From Spinacia oleracea (taxonomy: Eukaryota > Streptophyta > Magnoliopsida > Caryophyllales > Amaranthaceae): 64,000 nucleotides of DNA. Where the stretch lies: NCBI RefSeq assembly GCF_020520425.1, contig NC_079488.1, positions 6,239,747 through 6,303,746 of the forward strand, written 5' to 3'. Position numbers and translations under genes: made by a program. Positions 29,401 through 38,644 of this stretch are shown one piece after another; position 1 is the first letter of the stretch, and each line of letters opens with the position of its first letter. Below the pieces are notes generated by a model. It did not search any database and was not told where the DNA came from. It was given only the letters and a program-made list of their open reading frames with translations.

Positions 29401-31791
29401 TTACCAGGTTGCTCGGCCCGCTTTCCTCCTCTTGGCATCCTTTTCTCCACCTGGGGGAGAACTCTTCTCTTCTTCGTCCTCGGGACTATCCCCTAGCCTC
29501 GGCTTTCGGATGGCCGTGTGACAAGTTGACCTTGCCACCTCTTGGTCGCCCTTTATCCGCTCGGCGAAGCCAGCATCTGAGACATACATCATCATCTGAT
29601 GGTACGTGGATGGGACTGCTTGTATTTTGTGGATCATGGTTCGTCCCATGATGACGTTATACACTGAGTCGCAGTCCATCACCAAGAATTCTTCTCGGAC
29701 GTTTCTCGCTGCCGCGATTGTGACGGGTAGGGTGATTTTTCCTCGGGGAATAGCTGCGGATCCGTTGAATCCGATCAATGGGTAGCTGACCTTGGTCAGT
29801 GACTCCTCTCCCTCTTCGAGGATGAGCTGCTCAAAACAGTTCCTGAAGATGATATTGACGGCGCTCCCTCCATCGACTAGTACTCTGTGGACATTGTGGT
29901 TGTTGAGATCCATTTCGATCACCAATGGGTCGTCATGTTTGTACTGGGTCCCGAGGCAGTCATCAGCAGTGAATGTCATGTTCGGGGGGGTAGGCTGATT
30001 CTCCCCGACATTGCTGAAGTTGACTCGGTGGGAGAGAGCTCTTAAATGTTTCTTGCTGGCGTGGCCGGACCTTTGTCCTCCGAACACCACTAGAATTGGT
30101 TTCTTCTTTTGCCCCTCGGTCTCATGGACTCTTCTCTGAGCTTGCTCTTGTTGCTTTCCAGATGTTGCTTTCTCTTTTTCTTCCCTCTCCGTTCTACGGT
30201 CGAGCAAGTATTGCTTTAGGTAGCCTCGGCGGATGAGGTCCTCGATGTTGTCCTTCAACGAGTTGCATTCCTCAGTGGTATGGCCGAAGTCATCGTGGAA
30301 TTCACACCACTTGTTCTTGTTCCTACGGAGAGGGTTGGATCTGAGCTTGTCTGGTAGCTTCCACTTTTCTTCATCTTTGTGGAGATTGAAAATTTCTCTT
30401 CGGGGTATGGCGAGTGGAGTGTAGTTGGTGTACTTGGGTTGAAATTCACCCTTCTTCCCATCTTTCTTGGGGCTTGCTTCTCTCGCACCCACCTTCTCTT
30501 TCCCCTTTCTTGAATTACCCTCAGGCTTACTCTGATTTGTTTTGTTATCTTTCGGATCCGAGGATCCTCTTAGCCTTGCTGCGGCCTTGTTGAACTCTTC
30601 GGTTCTAATGAACGCATCTGCCATTTGGAGCACGTCCGCTATCTTTGAGGGGTTTTTCATCGTCAATTTGTCTCGGAATTTTCCCTCCCGTAGCGCGTGC
30701 TTCAAAGCGAAGATTGCCACGTCTGGTTGTAGGTTCGGAATGTTGGTGGATTCCTTCATGAATCTGGCCATGAAGTCTCGCAGGCTTTCATCCCTTTCTT
30801 GCTGTATAGAAGTTAGCTCGGCTGTGGTTCGTGATGGGCGATTGTTTCTTACGAACTGCACACAAAACCTTTTCTTCAGCTTCTTCCAACTTTTGACCGG
30901 CCCCTTCGGCAGCAATCTGAACCATTCTCCTGCGACTCCTGTCAGCGTGGTTGGAAAGTATTTGCACCAACAAGCCTCGGAGTAAGGACTCAAAAACATC
31001 TGTTGTTCATAGGAGATGACATGATCCCTCGGATCCGTAGTCCCGCTGTATGTCAGGTGTGCTGGCAGCCTCACTTTGGGGATTGTCTCCATGACAATGT
31101 CATCCGAGAATGGGGACGATGCTGGAGTCATGATCCTCTTCCCTAGCCTCGCCCTGATACCGTCGCTCTTCGAGTTCCCTCTAAGAGGCTGCTCGGGGGC
31201 GTGTAGGGGGATAGGAATTCGGTCACTTCTCCTTCTCGATTGGCCACTGCCCTCGGGTTGTCTACTGGATCCGCAGGGGCTACCTAGCCTGTCATGAACC
31301 GAAGGTCGCAATCTGCTATGGACCGAACTTCGGATCCGAGTGTGATCACTTGCTCCACTTTGGAGAGCTTGCGGTGTTGGAGACGGTGTTGCGAACCATT
31401 CTGGCTGCTGTGCAGCTCTCTGCTGCGTGTCCCACGTGCTCTCTCTCCACCTTGTCATTAGGTGTGTTCCTGACATAGTGGAGAGATCTTGCTCCGGTCT
31501 CACATTGTCCTCGTCAGTCGAGGGCATGTTCAGCAATACCTGTCGCCTGGCTCTCCTCGCCTCTCGCCGTGCTGCTTCCTGGGCTTGTTCTTTCTCTTTG
31601 AAGAGAAAGTTCTGCATGATGGTCATGGCCGCGGCGAGCTCTTCTCGAGAGGGGAGTGGTCTGCTAGTTGTGGCGGTGGCCCTTGTTGGCTGCGACCTCG
31701 CCACTGAGTGCAGCTGTTCGCCTCCTTCGGATTCCGAATCCGTTTGGAGAAGGATATCTCCCACCTGGTTGTCATTGTTGGGCATTTCCAT
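29401..31791 (-). CDS. Tat element C Gag-protease
   Basis: 796 codons. The N-terminus is long and Arg/Ser-rich. A retrotransposon gag domain follows (CWCKYFPTTLTGVAGEWFRLL, then SWKKLKKRFCVQF; about residues 255-350). Next come a zinc-finger-like CEFHDDFGHTTEEC motif near residue 500 and an aspartic protease with DGGSAVN at about 645. The start is the first ATG after the primer site, about 50 bp downstream. The C-terminus is basic and stops 56 bp before the first ATG of pol, in a different frame. Confidence 0.9.
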   Translation of the reverse strand: MEMPNNDNQVGDILLQTDSESEGGEQLHSVARSQPTRATATTSRPLPSREELAAAMTIMQNFLFKEKEQAQEAARREARRARRQVLLNMPSTDEDNVRPEQDLSTMSGTHLMTRWRESTWDTQQRAAQQPEWFATPSPTPQALQSGASDHTRIRSSVHSRLRPSVHDRLGSPCGSSRQPEGSGQSRRRSDRIPIPLHAPEQPLRGNSKSDGIRARLGKRIMTPASSPFSDDIVMETIPKVRLPAHLTYSGTTDPRDHVISYEQQMFLSPYSEACWCKYFPTTLTGVAGEWFRLLPKGPVKSWKKLKKRFCVQFVRNNRPSRTTAELTSIQQERDESLRDFMARFMKESTNIPNLQPDVAIFALKHALREGKFRDKLTMKNPSKIADVLQMADAFIRTEEFNKAAARLRGSSDPKDNKTNQSKPEGNSRKGKEKVGAREASPKKDGKKGEFQPKYTNYTPLAIPRREIFNLHKDEEKWKLPDKLRSNPLRRNKNKWCEFHDDFGHTTEECNSLKDNIEDLIRRGYLKQYLLDRRTEREEKEKATSGKQQEQAQRRVHETEGQKKKPILVVFGGQRSGHASKKHLRALSHRVNFSNVGENQPTPPNMTFTADDCLGTQYKHDDPLVIEMDLNNHNVHRVLVDGGSAVNIIFRNCFEQLILEEGEESLTKVSYPLIGFNGSAAIPRGKITLPVTIAAARNVREEFLVMDCDSVYNVIMGRTMIHKIQAVPSTYHQMMMYVSDAGFAERIKGDQEVARSTCHTAIRKPRLGDSPEDEEEKSSPPGGEKDAKRRKAGRATW

Positions 31792-31843
31792 TTTTTACGT
31801 GGAAAGCGAAATGTTTTTTTTTCCGGAGCTTTCAAGTGTTCTT

Positions 31844-31861
31844 CCCCACAGACGGCGCCAA
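31844..31861 (-). other. Primer-binding site of element C
   Basis: In element sense TTGGCGCCGTCTGTGGGG, adjacent to the LTR end. The same motif follows the LTR of element D at 34306. It is common in Tat-type elements; the priming tRNA was not assigned. Confidence 0.75.
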
Positions 31862-31863
31862 AT

Positions 31864-32296
31864 TGTTCCGGTGTTGAAGCGGATGAAACAATGGGCTTCG
31901 AATGAAGGCCCTTTTTGTGTGTGTTGAAGAACTTGCTAGCTCGAATGTGATGTGTCCAAATCAACCTGCACAATAAACAAGTTACTAGCCTCGGGGGTGT
32001 TTCCGAGGAAAGCCCCTCCGATGCCTAAGTAAGAACGATGCTCGGATTCTAGAGAGAGAAGTTCTCTAGAAGAGTAGTCTTAAGGCGTGAAATGGACATA
32101 CCTTGGTAAGTGAGCCATGACGGCTTATTTATAGTGTTTGTACAATAAATGCACTTAGGTTATTTATTGCAAGTGGGCCTTGGGCCTTGATTGGCGGCTG
32201 AATAGCCTTTTGGACTGTAGTGGGTTTGATGTTGTTGTTGTGAGCCCTTGGGCTTTGGACTATGGCCCAATTGATATTCAATTGGGAGCCCAAACA
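31864..32296 (-). repeat. 5' LTR of element C
   Basis: 433 bp. In element sense it opens TGTTTGGGCTCCC and ends CCGGAACA. A TATAAATA box lies on the minus strand at 32126-32133. The other LTR is not in the window. The border is set from the TG/CA ends and the primer site. Confidence 0.75.
32126..32133 (-). promoter_or_regulatory. Putative element C TATA box
   Basis: TATAAATA on the minus strand within the LTR, about 335 bp upstream of the gag ATG. Confidence 0.55.
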
Positions 32297-32491
32297 GTTT
32301 CTAACAAAATCTTGCACGCAAAAGCAATTACAATGTTAGGACGTAAGATGGCCGGACCACAAGGAGTGTTGTTTTAAGAATGTCATAGTTAAAACGGATT
32401 GTACTAACCTTATAGCGGCCCTTGATGTGATGGAATTGCTAGTGTTTGTGACAATATCCTTAATACAACTTGGTCTCTTAATCAATCAATA

Positions 32492-32959
32492 TCAATACCT
32501 AGTATTTAAAAAGGATAACCATATATGATTAGTTGACACGTGTCGCCCTACCATATATGATTAGTTGACATGTATCGCCCTACCATATATGATTAGGTGA
32601 CACATGTCACCCTTATATATCTTTCATCCATAAATTTGTTTTTTTTTTCTTTTTTTTATTTTGTTGTTTGTAATACGAAATATTTTACAGATTCAACACC
32701 TATTTCACTTCATCTTCCTCATTAAACATAAATTCAAAATTTAATTCATATATTCATTCAATCGCTTCCACTCGATCACTCCATCCCCCTCTATAACACT
32801 CAAATTAATTCACCATCTAATTTTTTTTTTCAACTTTCACCTCTATATGAATCATCTATTCCCACTAAAAACGCAAGCCCTCGATAAAATTAGCATTTTA
32901 AAAGACGGCTTAACAACCACTATATAATTATCCGTTCATTGAACGGGCTCAAAAGCTAG
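32492..32959 (+). mobile_element. Small non-autonomous Helitron
   Basis: 468 bp, starting TC after an A and ending CTAG before a T. A perfect 7-bp hairpin (CCGTTCA-t-TGAACGG) lies about 11 bp before the CTAG. These are the classic Helitron ends and A/T target. Comparison with the uninterrupted repeat copy at 33414-33765 shows the empty site, which supports the borders. No coding capacity. Alternative TC starts a few bases left (32482, 32486) cannot be excluded. Confidence 0.75.
32518..32612 (+). repeat. Three 32-bp tandem repeats in the Helitron
   Basis: ACCATATATGATTAG followed by GTGACACGTGTCGCCCT-type sequence, at 32518, 32550 and 32582. The first unit contains ACACGTGT, a G-box-like palindrome. 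Confidence 0.85.
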
Positions 32960-33253
32960 TTATTAATAATGATTGTGTAGTAAACAGTTATAGGTCTATA
33001 GTTCAAAGAGCTCATAATCTAGCCAGCTAGGTAAGAAAAAAAATATTCTTGTTTGTTTTCTTATACTCTCTGTTGTCCCTAAAAGATTGCCTTGTATTCC
33101 TTTCCGGAGTGCCCTTTTAAGTTTGCTTCATACCTTATATGATAAATATCCTAGAGATGGAGAGGGTAAAGATGGTCGTGGCCCGGGGCCCGGCACGAAA
33201 ATATTGAGTCTTGATGCTTAAGCAAGAAAATTCAAGGTCTTATTCGTTTTCTT

Positions 33254-33312
33254 GTACTCCCTCTTGTCCCTATTATACCTTATATGGTAAATCGCTTATG
33301 GGAGGAGGGAGT
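33254..33312. mobile_element. Degenerate Stowaway-like MITE fragment
   Basis: TA-CTCCCTCTTGTCCC on the left and GGGAGGAGGGAG-TA on the right, only about 59 bp apart. It looks like a Stowaway element with its middle deleted. Confidence 0.4.
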
Positions 33313-33334
33313 ATTGCCCCAACAACACACACCT

Positions 33335-33352
33335 CCCCCCCCCCCCCCCCCC
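33335..33352. repeat. Poly-C run (18 bases)
   Basis: 18 consecutive C followed by ACAAAAAA. Long runs of this kind may also reflect assembly error. Confidence 0.85.
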
Positions 33353-33799
33353 ACAAAAAATAGAATAGTAAGAGAAAAGGGACGTTCTGAGAATCGTCCT
33401 CGAAAAACGAATTGTTTCTAACGAAATGTTAGAGGCAGAAGCAATTACAATGTTAGAACTTAGAAGACTTAAAATGGACCACAAAGAGTGCTATTTTAAG
33501 AATGTCATAGTTAAAACAAAGTATACTAACCTCATAACGGGCCTTGCATAATTCTTGAACCGATGTGATAGAGTTGCTAGTGTTTGTGAAGATATCTTTA
33601 ACATAACTTGGTTTCTTAATTGTTATTTGTTAATAATGTTTTTGTAGTAAAATGTTATAGGTTTATAGTTCAAACAGCTCATAATCTAGCCACTTAGGCA
33701 AGGAAAAAAAGTGTTGTTTGTTTTCTTTTACAGTTATACTCCTTTTTTCCCTAAAAGATAGACTAGGGAGTACTGGACCCCAAAAATAATAATAGCAAG

Positions 33800-34304
33800 T
33801 GATGTGGGCTTAATAGTTGCACCTTAAAGCCCAAAGAAGTCAAGATAACTAGGCAACCGAATCCATGGCCCAAGCCCAAGAAGCAGGCCTGGACCTGGGT
33901 ATTCAGAGAAATCCAAGGAACAACCTTTAGTTAAAAAATCCCACCAGCTCCGGCCCATTTTGCTAAAAAGCCTCTTTGAGAGAAGGACACGTGGCCCTCA
34001 TCCAACGGAGCACGCCCCCCATAGATGGGGCAAGGGAACATCTCCCCAAAAAATCCTAGCACTATAAATAGAGCTCAGATCCCAAGGAAAGGAATCAATT
34101 CATTCCCACCAACTTAACATTAACTTTGCTCTGCCCTCTCTCTACACATTATTTCTCTCTCTAGCATATACTTACTTAAGCATCGGAGGGAATATTCCTA
34201 CGGGAATATTCTTGTTTTGCAGGTTGCCAGAAGTTCGTGCCAGGTCCTACTTGATACCTCCGAGGAGCGCGTGACACTTCATCACCGTAAAAGATCCCAC
34301 AACA
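33800..34304 (+). repeat. 5' LTR of element D
   Basis: About 505 bp, opening TGATGTGGGC and ending before the primer site. It contains a CACGTG G-box at 33988 and TATAAATA at 34063. About 300 bp match the 3' LTR at 54100. Confidence 0.75.
34063..34070 (+). promoter_or_regulatory. Putative element D TATA box
   Basis: TATAAATA, with a G-box CACGTG about 70 bp upstream (33988-33993). Confidence 0.55.
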
Positions 34305-34305
34305 T

Positions 34306-34323
34306 TTGGCGCCGTCTGTGGGG
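34306..34323 (+). other. Primer-binding site of element D
   Basis: TTGGCGCCGTCTGTGGGG right after the LTR, the same motif as element C. Confidence 0.75.
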
Positions 34324-34335
34324 AGGTACAGTGTC

Positions 34336-34448
34336 ATGGCTGAACTTCAATCTGAGCGCGGAAAACCCCAGGTTGAAATGGGACTCCCAGTCAGGGGAGG
34401 GGCGTTTAAAGATAAGTCCAACTATCATTGTAACGCGGCAGCTAGCCG
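34336..34448 (+). pseudogene. Element D gag, first 37 codons
   Basis: Starts at the first ATG after the primer site and runs in frame to the Copia 2 insertion. The frame resumes at 46271, because the target site agccg is duplicated. Alone it shows no domain. Confidence 0.6.
34444..34448 (+). other. Left target-site duplication of Copia 2 (agccg)
   Basis: agccg precedes the TG of Copia 2 and recurs at 46266-46270. Confidence 0.9.
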
Positions 34449-35809
34449 TGAAGGAAATAATGCCCTTGGTCCAAGTATGCATTCTATGATAAGTCTAATA
34501 AATGCGGTTCAGTATTAATTAACAAGTTAATAATTCAGTGAGATCAAGTGAGCTGAATGCCTAGCTAGAGGCCGCTTCAGTTCAAGTGGAATTAATGATA
34601 TTAATCCACAGCTTACTCTTGACTGAACCCGTAGGGTCACACAAATAGTATGTAAACGGATCAAGTATTTAATGGCATTAAATACTCTATCTATGGATAT
34701 TCGGAATCGACGGATCTTGGTTTCAGTGGGAGCTGAGATCGTCACAGGCAAGAAATGAATACTCCGGAAACGATGATATTACCGGAAACGGAAATATGGA
34801 TCGTATCGGAAATATAAATATTATCCAAGTCGTAGATGTTGCCGGAAACGGAAACATGGTACGTATCGGAAAATATTATCGGAAATGGAAATATTACCAG
34901 AATCGGAAATATTGCCGGAAACGGAAATATTGTCAGAATCGGAAATATTACCGGAATCAGAAAATAATTCCGGAAACGGAAATATTAAATATTTGTTCGA
35001 AACGGAAATTAATTCCGGAATCGGAAATGTTAAATATTGTTCGTATCGGAAATGAATTCCGGAAATGTTAAATATTGGCCATCGCCCAGCAAGCCAAGCG
35101 CGCCACACAAACAGCCGCGCCAGGCCCAGCGCAAGGCCAGGCCCAGCAGGCCGTGGCAGCGCGCACAGCGCGCGCAGCGCGCGCGGGTGCTTGCGTGGGC
35201 TTGTAGCTCGCGTAGGCCTCGCTGCGTGGGCTGCTGCTCGCACGCACGCATGGGCGGCCCATCGTGGCTGCCGTGTGTGTGTGCGTAAGTGTTTGTGTTC
35301 GTGCACGTTTCCTAAAACGTGCAGAGTTCGGTTAATGATTAAATTCCTAATTCTATTTGATAAATTAATTAAATTAGAGTTCTTGTAGGATTCTAGGTTT
35401 AATTAATTTGTATCTGAATAGGATTCCAATTCCCTTTCCATAACCCTATAAATATGTGGCCTGGGTTCACAATTTATAACGAGTTTCAAAGTATTCAAAG
35501 TGAGTTTTTGAGAGAAAAATTCAGCCACACATCTTGCTCAAAAGTGCCGAAAATTCTAGTACCTTAAGGGCGATTCTAGTTGGTCAATCTTAAGGCGGAT
35601 CCGGACGTGCTGTGGACTATCTACGGAGGGACGACACTTGGAGTCCTAAAGACTTGTTCTTGTTCGGTTCGGGCGCAGCTAGGGAGGGCACGCAACAAAG
35701 AGTATGCATCTAAATTATGCTATATGATTATGTGTAAATAATATGTAATCCTGGGTTAATGGTTGTTTCCGCATGATTTATGTAATATCATATGTATCAT
35801 AACCTAACA
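34449..35809 (+). repeat. 5' LTR of Copia 2
   Basis: 1361 bp. Relative to the 3' LTR it has a deletion of about 84 bp near 35060, plus scattered substitutions. TATAAATA lies at 35447-35454. It belongs to a different subgroup from the Copia 1 LTRs in its middle and 3' part. Confidence 0.9.
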
Positions 35810-35810
35810 G

Positions 35811-35824
35811 TGGTATCACGAGCC
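35811..35824 (+). other. Primer-binding site of Copia 2
   Basis: TGGTATCACGAGCC, the same initiator tRNA-Met-type variant as in Copia 1. Confidence 0.7.
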
Positions 35825-38644
35825 CCTTATTATTTTCATAATCTAAATTGCATGAACATGGTTAAATATTACAAATTTGCAAGAATTAAAAGGGGTGATT
35901 AATTTTCGTAATTGTTAATTAATTGCAAATTGCGTTTATTTAATTATACGTACGCAGTTTTTCGGCAGTTTCTTCGTTACTCATCCAAATCGAGTGATTT
36001 TTGTGTCAATTCCGCATGTAAAAGGCATTCTAAAATTTTGACAAAATAGTATTTTTCTGCCGAACCCAGAATTCTCAAATTCGAAGCCTAACTATGACTT
36101 TTCGAAGGTTTTAGTTTTTCGAATGCAAAATTTCGTAAATTTAAGATGTTAAATTAAATATTTGCGATTCTTGTTGATAAATCTTGAATTTTTGATTGAC
36201 CTACTGCATATGTTTAACAAGTTTGAATGCCTAGTCTTGTTAATTATGCAATCTAATTTGTAATTATGATTAATTTGTTGAAAATTAGAATAATTTAGAA
36301 TTAATTTGATTTTCATAATTAATTGTAATTTAATTAGAAACCTATGATTAAAAACCACCATAAAAATTGTAAATTTATGATAAATTTTAAATTTTTATGA
36401 CCTAGACTTGAATCCATAACAATCGGAAATCAATTGGATAATAAATTTTCGATTTTTTCGCCCTAAAATTATGAAATTAATAAATTTGTCATTAATTTTA
36501 TAAATTTTAAATTTTTTATGCGATTCGTTCATATAACTTGCACGCACAAAGCAATGGACGCTTCGTGTTACCCTTAAGGGGTGTTGTATAATGCGGGCAT
36601 GCGACGACGAGCAAGGGAGCTCGTCGCCCGTGCGGCACGAATGCAATGAGCAAGGGCGTAGTGCACGAGCACAAGGCAGCAGCCCTGCCTTGTGTCGTGG
36701 GCCACGAGCAATGGACGAATGGGCATGGGCGAAGGGCGAGCCAAGGCAGTCGCGTGTGGGCAGCAAGCGAGCTGCGCCACAACGCGCACTGCCTCGCGCA
36801 AGAGCGCGCAGCCTCGCGCGCAGCGAGCGCAAGCTCGCGTGCCACGAGCGCTGCGCCCAGCGTTGCTCGCGCGCACAGCGAGCGATTGCTCGCGCGCACA
36901 GCGAGCGATGTCGCGCGCACAGCGAGCGATATCGCGCGCCCAGCGAGCGATGGCTCGCGCGCACAGCGAGCGATGGCTCGCGCGCACAGCGAGCGATGTC
37001 GCGCGCCCAGCGAGCGATGGCTCGCGCGCACTGCGAGCGATGGCTCGCGTGCGACGAGCGCTGGCGCGCGCGCAGCAGGCACCACAGCGTGCGATGGCTT
37101 GCGATGGAGATGCAGCAGCTATGCGACGAGCGTATGGGCTGCGCGCACATGGCCAGCGATGGCTGTGTGCGTGCGGCCCATGGGCGTGCAATGCGTAGGG
37201 TGTTTGCGTTACGATTAGATCGTTTTGAATGTTTAATTTGAAAATTTCAGTTCACGTAATTTTAATTAATTTTAAAATTAATAATTTAAATTATTTTCTT
37301 GGATTTTAATTTTGAATATTGTAATTATAATAAATTTTATTTATTCTAATTATTTTACTAAAATTAAAATCATGAATTAATTTAAACACGACTGAAATTA
37401 AATTAAACTTTTGGATTCAATTATAAATTTATATGAGCTTTAAATTTTAATTAAATTTGTATGTTTCCGGTTAGACTAGAAATACATTTTTATGTTTAAA
37501 ATTAGTAAAGCATATGAATTTATTGGTTTGAGTGGGAGCGCTTTTAGTCATAAACTCTTGATTAGGTCTACAAATCCTTAAGGTTAAAACAACTTGATTA
37601 GAATTAATAAGGACTGAATAATTGGTAGATTATTGGTGCCCTTGATTAATTGCTGCAAATATTTACGTGATGCATAATGTGTTTTACTAACCAGCTAAGT
37701 GGGCCATTCATGATAATGAATGGGTGAATGGTATATATTGTATATGTACTGTTTTGCAGGTTATGAAGAGACTAGTATGGCCCAAATAGGATAGAAAATA
37801 TGGTCTGCGTACCATTAATTTGAATGTAATTGGTCTAAAGTACCAAAGTTTTTTTTCAATTCAAATATGGTCTGCGTACCATCAAATAGTTGTAATTAGT
37901 TATAGCTTATCCTATTTGAAGAAAATGGTGCCTCCCACGGAGATTTTCAAGACGGACTTTGAAGTCAAAGCTTCAAGATGAAGTCGGGCCATACTAGATC
38001 ACAAATATCTTATGCATGTTTTAAGTTATTTATTGCTTTTAAATATGTCTTAAAATGCATGAGATCAAAAGCTTGATTATGTTGCATGATTAAGGATTTT
38101 AGTTCACTTAAAATCTAACCAACATAGTAAGAGCCTTAAGTTCCAAACTTAAAAATTGAGTTAAAAGGTGCCATGCCAAAATATACACTTGCTTGGATAT
38201 CCTTTACATCAATCTAGTAATAGTTTTCGCTCAGCGAGGTGTTACTTATTGGTCCTAAAGGGGCAAGGTACACAAATAATTGTGAGTACATGTTAGTTTT
38301 GGTGAAACTCAACGATATAAGTAAGGAGTCCTTTTATGTCGTGGCAAATTCGATAGGTTTACCTAATGAGTTCTTAGACGTACCTAACCAAGAATAGTTT
38401 CTAGACTATTAGCAAAAGGCTTTTGCTTACCTAAGATGTTCTAGGATTAAGTCGACAAACTGTGCTTAGTTCTTCAATGATTTTATGATCTTGGAATCAT
38501 TTTATTCACACCTGCCGGAACACATAATTTGAATAAAATGCTTAATAAACATTGAATTATGCATGTATGCTAGAATTTAAGTTTATTAAGAGAAACTGTG
38601 AATGGTTATTTATTTGTTTATTCTTTTCAATTGTAGTTTTTAAT
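35825..38644 (+). other. Long leader of Copia 2
   Basis: About 2.8 kb, non-coding, closely matching the Copia 1 leader on the opposite strand. It contains the GC-rich array below and a repeated GGTCTGCGTACCAT motif (about 37802 and 37870). It ends at the gag ATG, preceded by a pyrimidine-rich TTCTTTTCAATTGTAG stretch. Confidence 0.7.
36780..37080 (+). repeat. GC-rich minisatellite in the Copia 2 leader
   Basis: About ten units of 22-24 bp built on AGCGAGCGATGGCTCGCGCGCAC. It is the same type as in Copia 1 but with a different number and order of units. Frames across it (Ala/Arg/Ser-rich) look like repeat by-products. Confidence 0.8.

Larger units (their letters stand above)
2839..32296 (-). 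mobile_element. Tat-type Ty3 retrotransposon C (interrupted, partial)
   Basis: A minus-strand element with its 5' LTR on the right (31864-32296). A TTTGGCGCCGTCTGTGGGG primer-site motif is followed by gag-protease, pol, a spacer and a long extra ORF on the opposite strand. That order is known for the Tat lineage (Grande, Retand and RIRE2 types). The 3' LTR is outside the window, beyond element A. Elements A and B are inserted in the antisense ORF, so C is the oldest layer on this side. gag-protease and pol are each open but in different frames. The antisense ORF has three in-frame stops. Confidence 0.85.
32297..33765. repeat. Direct repeat pair between the two Tat elements
   Basis: A unit starting GTTTCTAAC with CAATTACAATGTTAG and AATGTCATAGTTAAAAC blocks occurs twice. 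The first copy (32297-32491 plus 32960-33090) is split by the Helitron. The second (33414-33765) is continuous. Similarity is roughly 80-85% by eye. Element C begins exactly at the first copy. No gene seen; the identity of the repeat is unknown. Confidence 0.65.

Noticed and set aside
33378..33403. A second tRNA-Pro gene
   Set aside because: Only the T-arm/acceptor half is recognisable, with mismatches; kept only as a possible relic.
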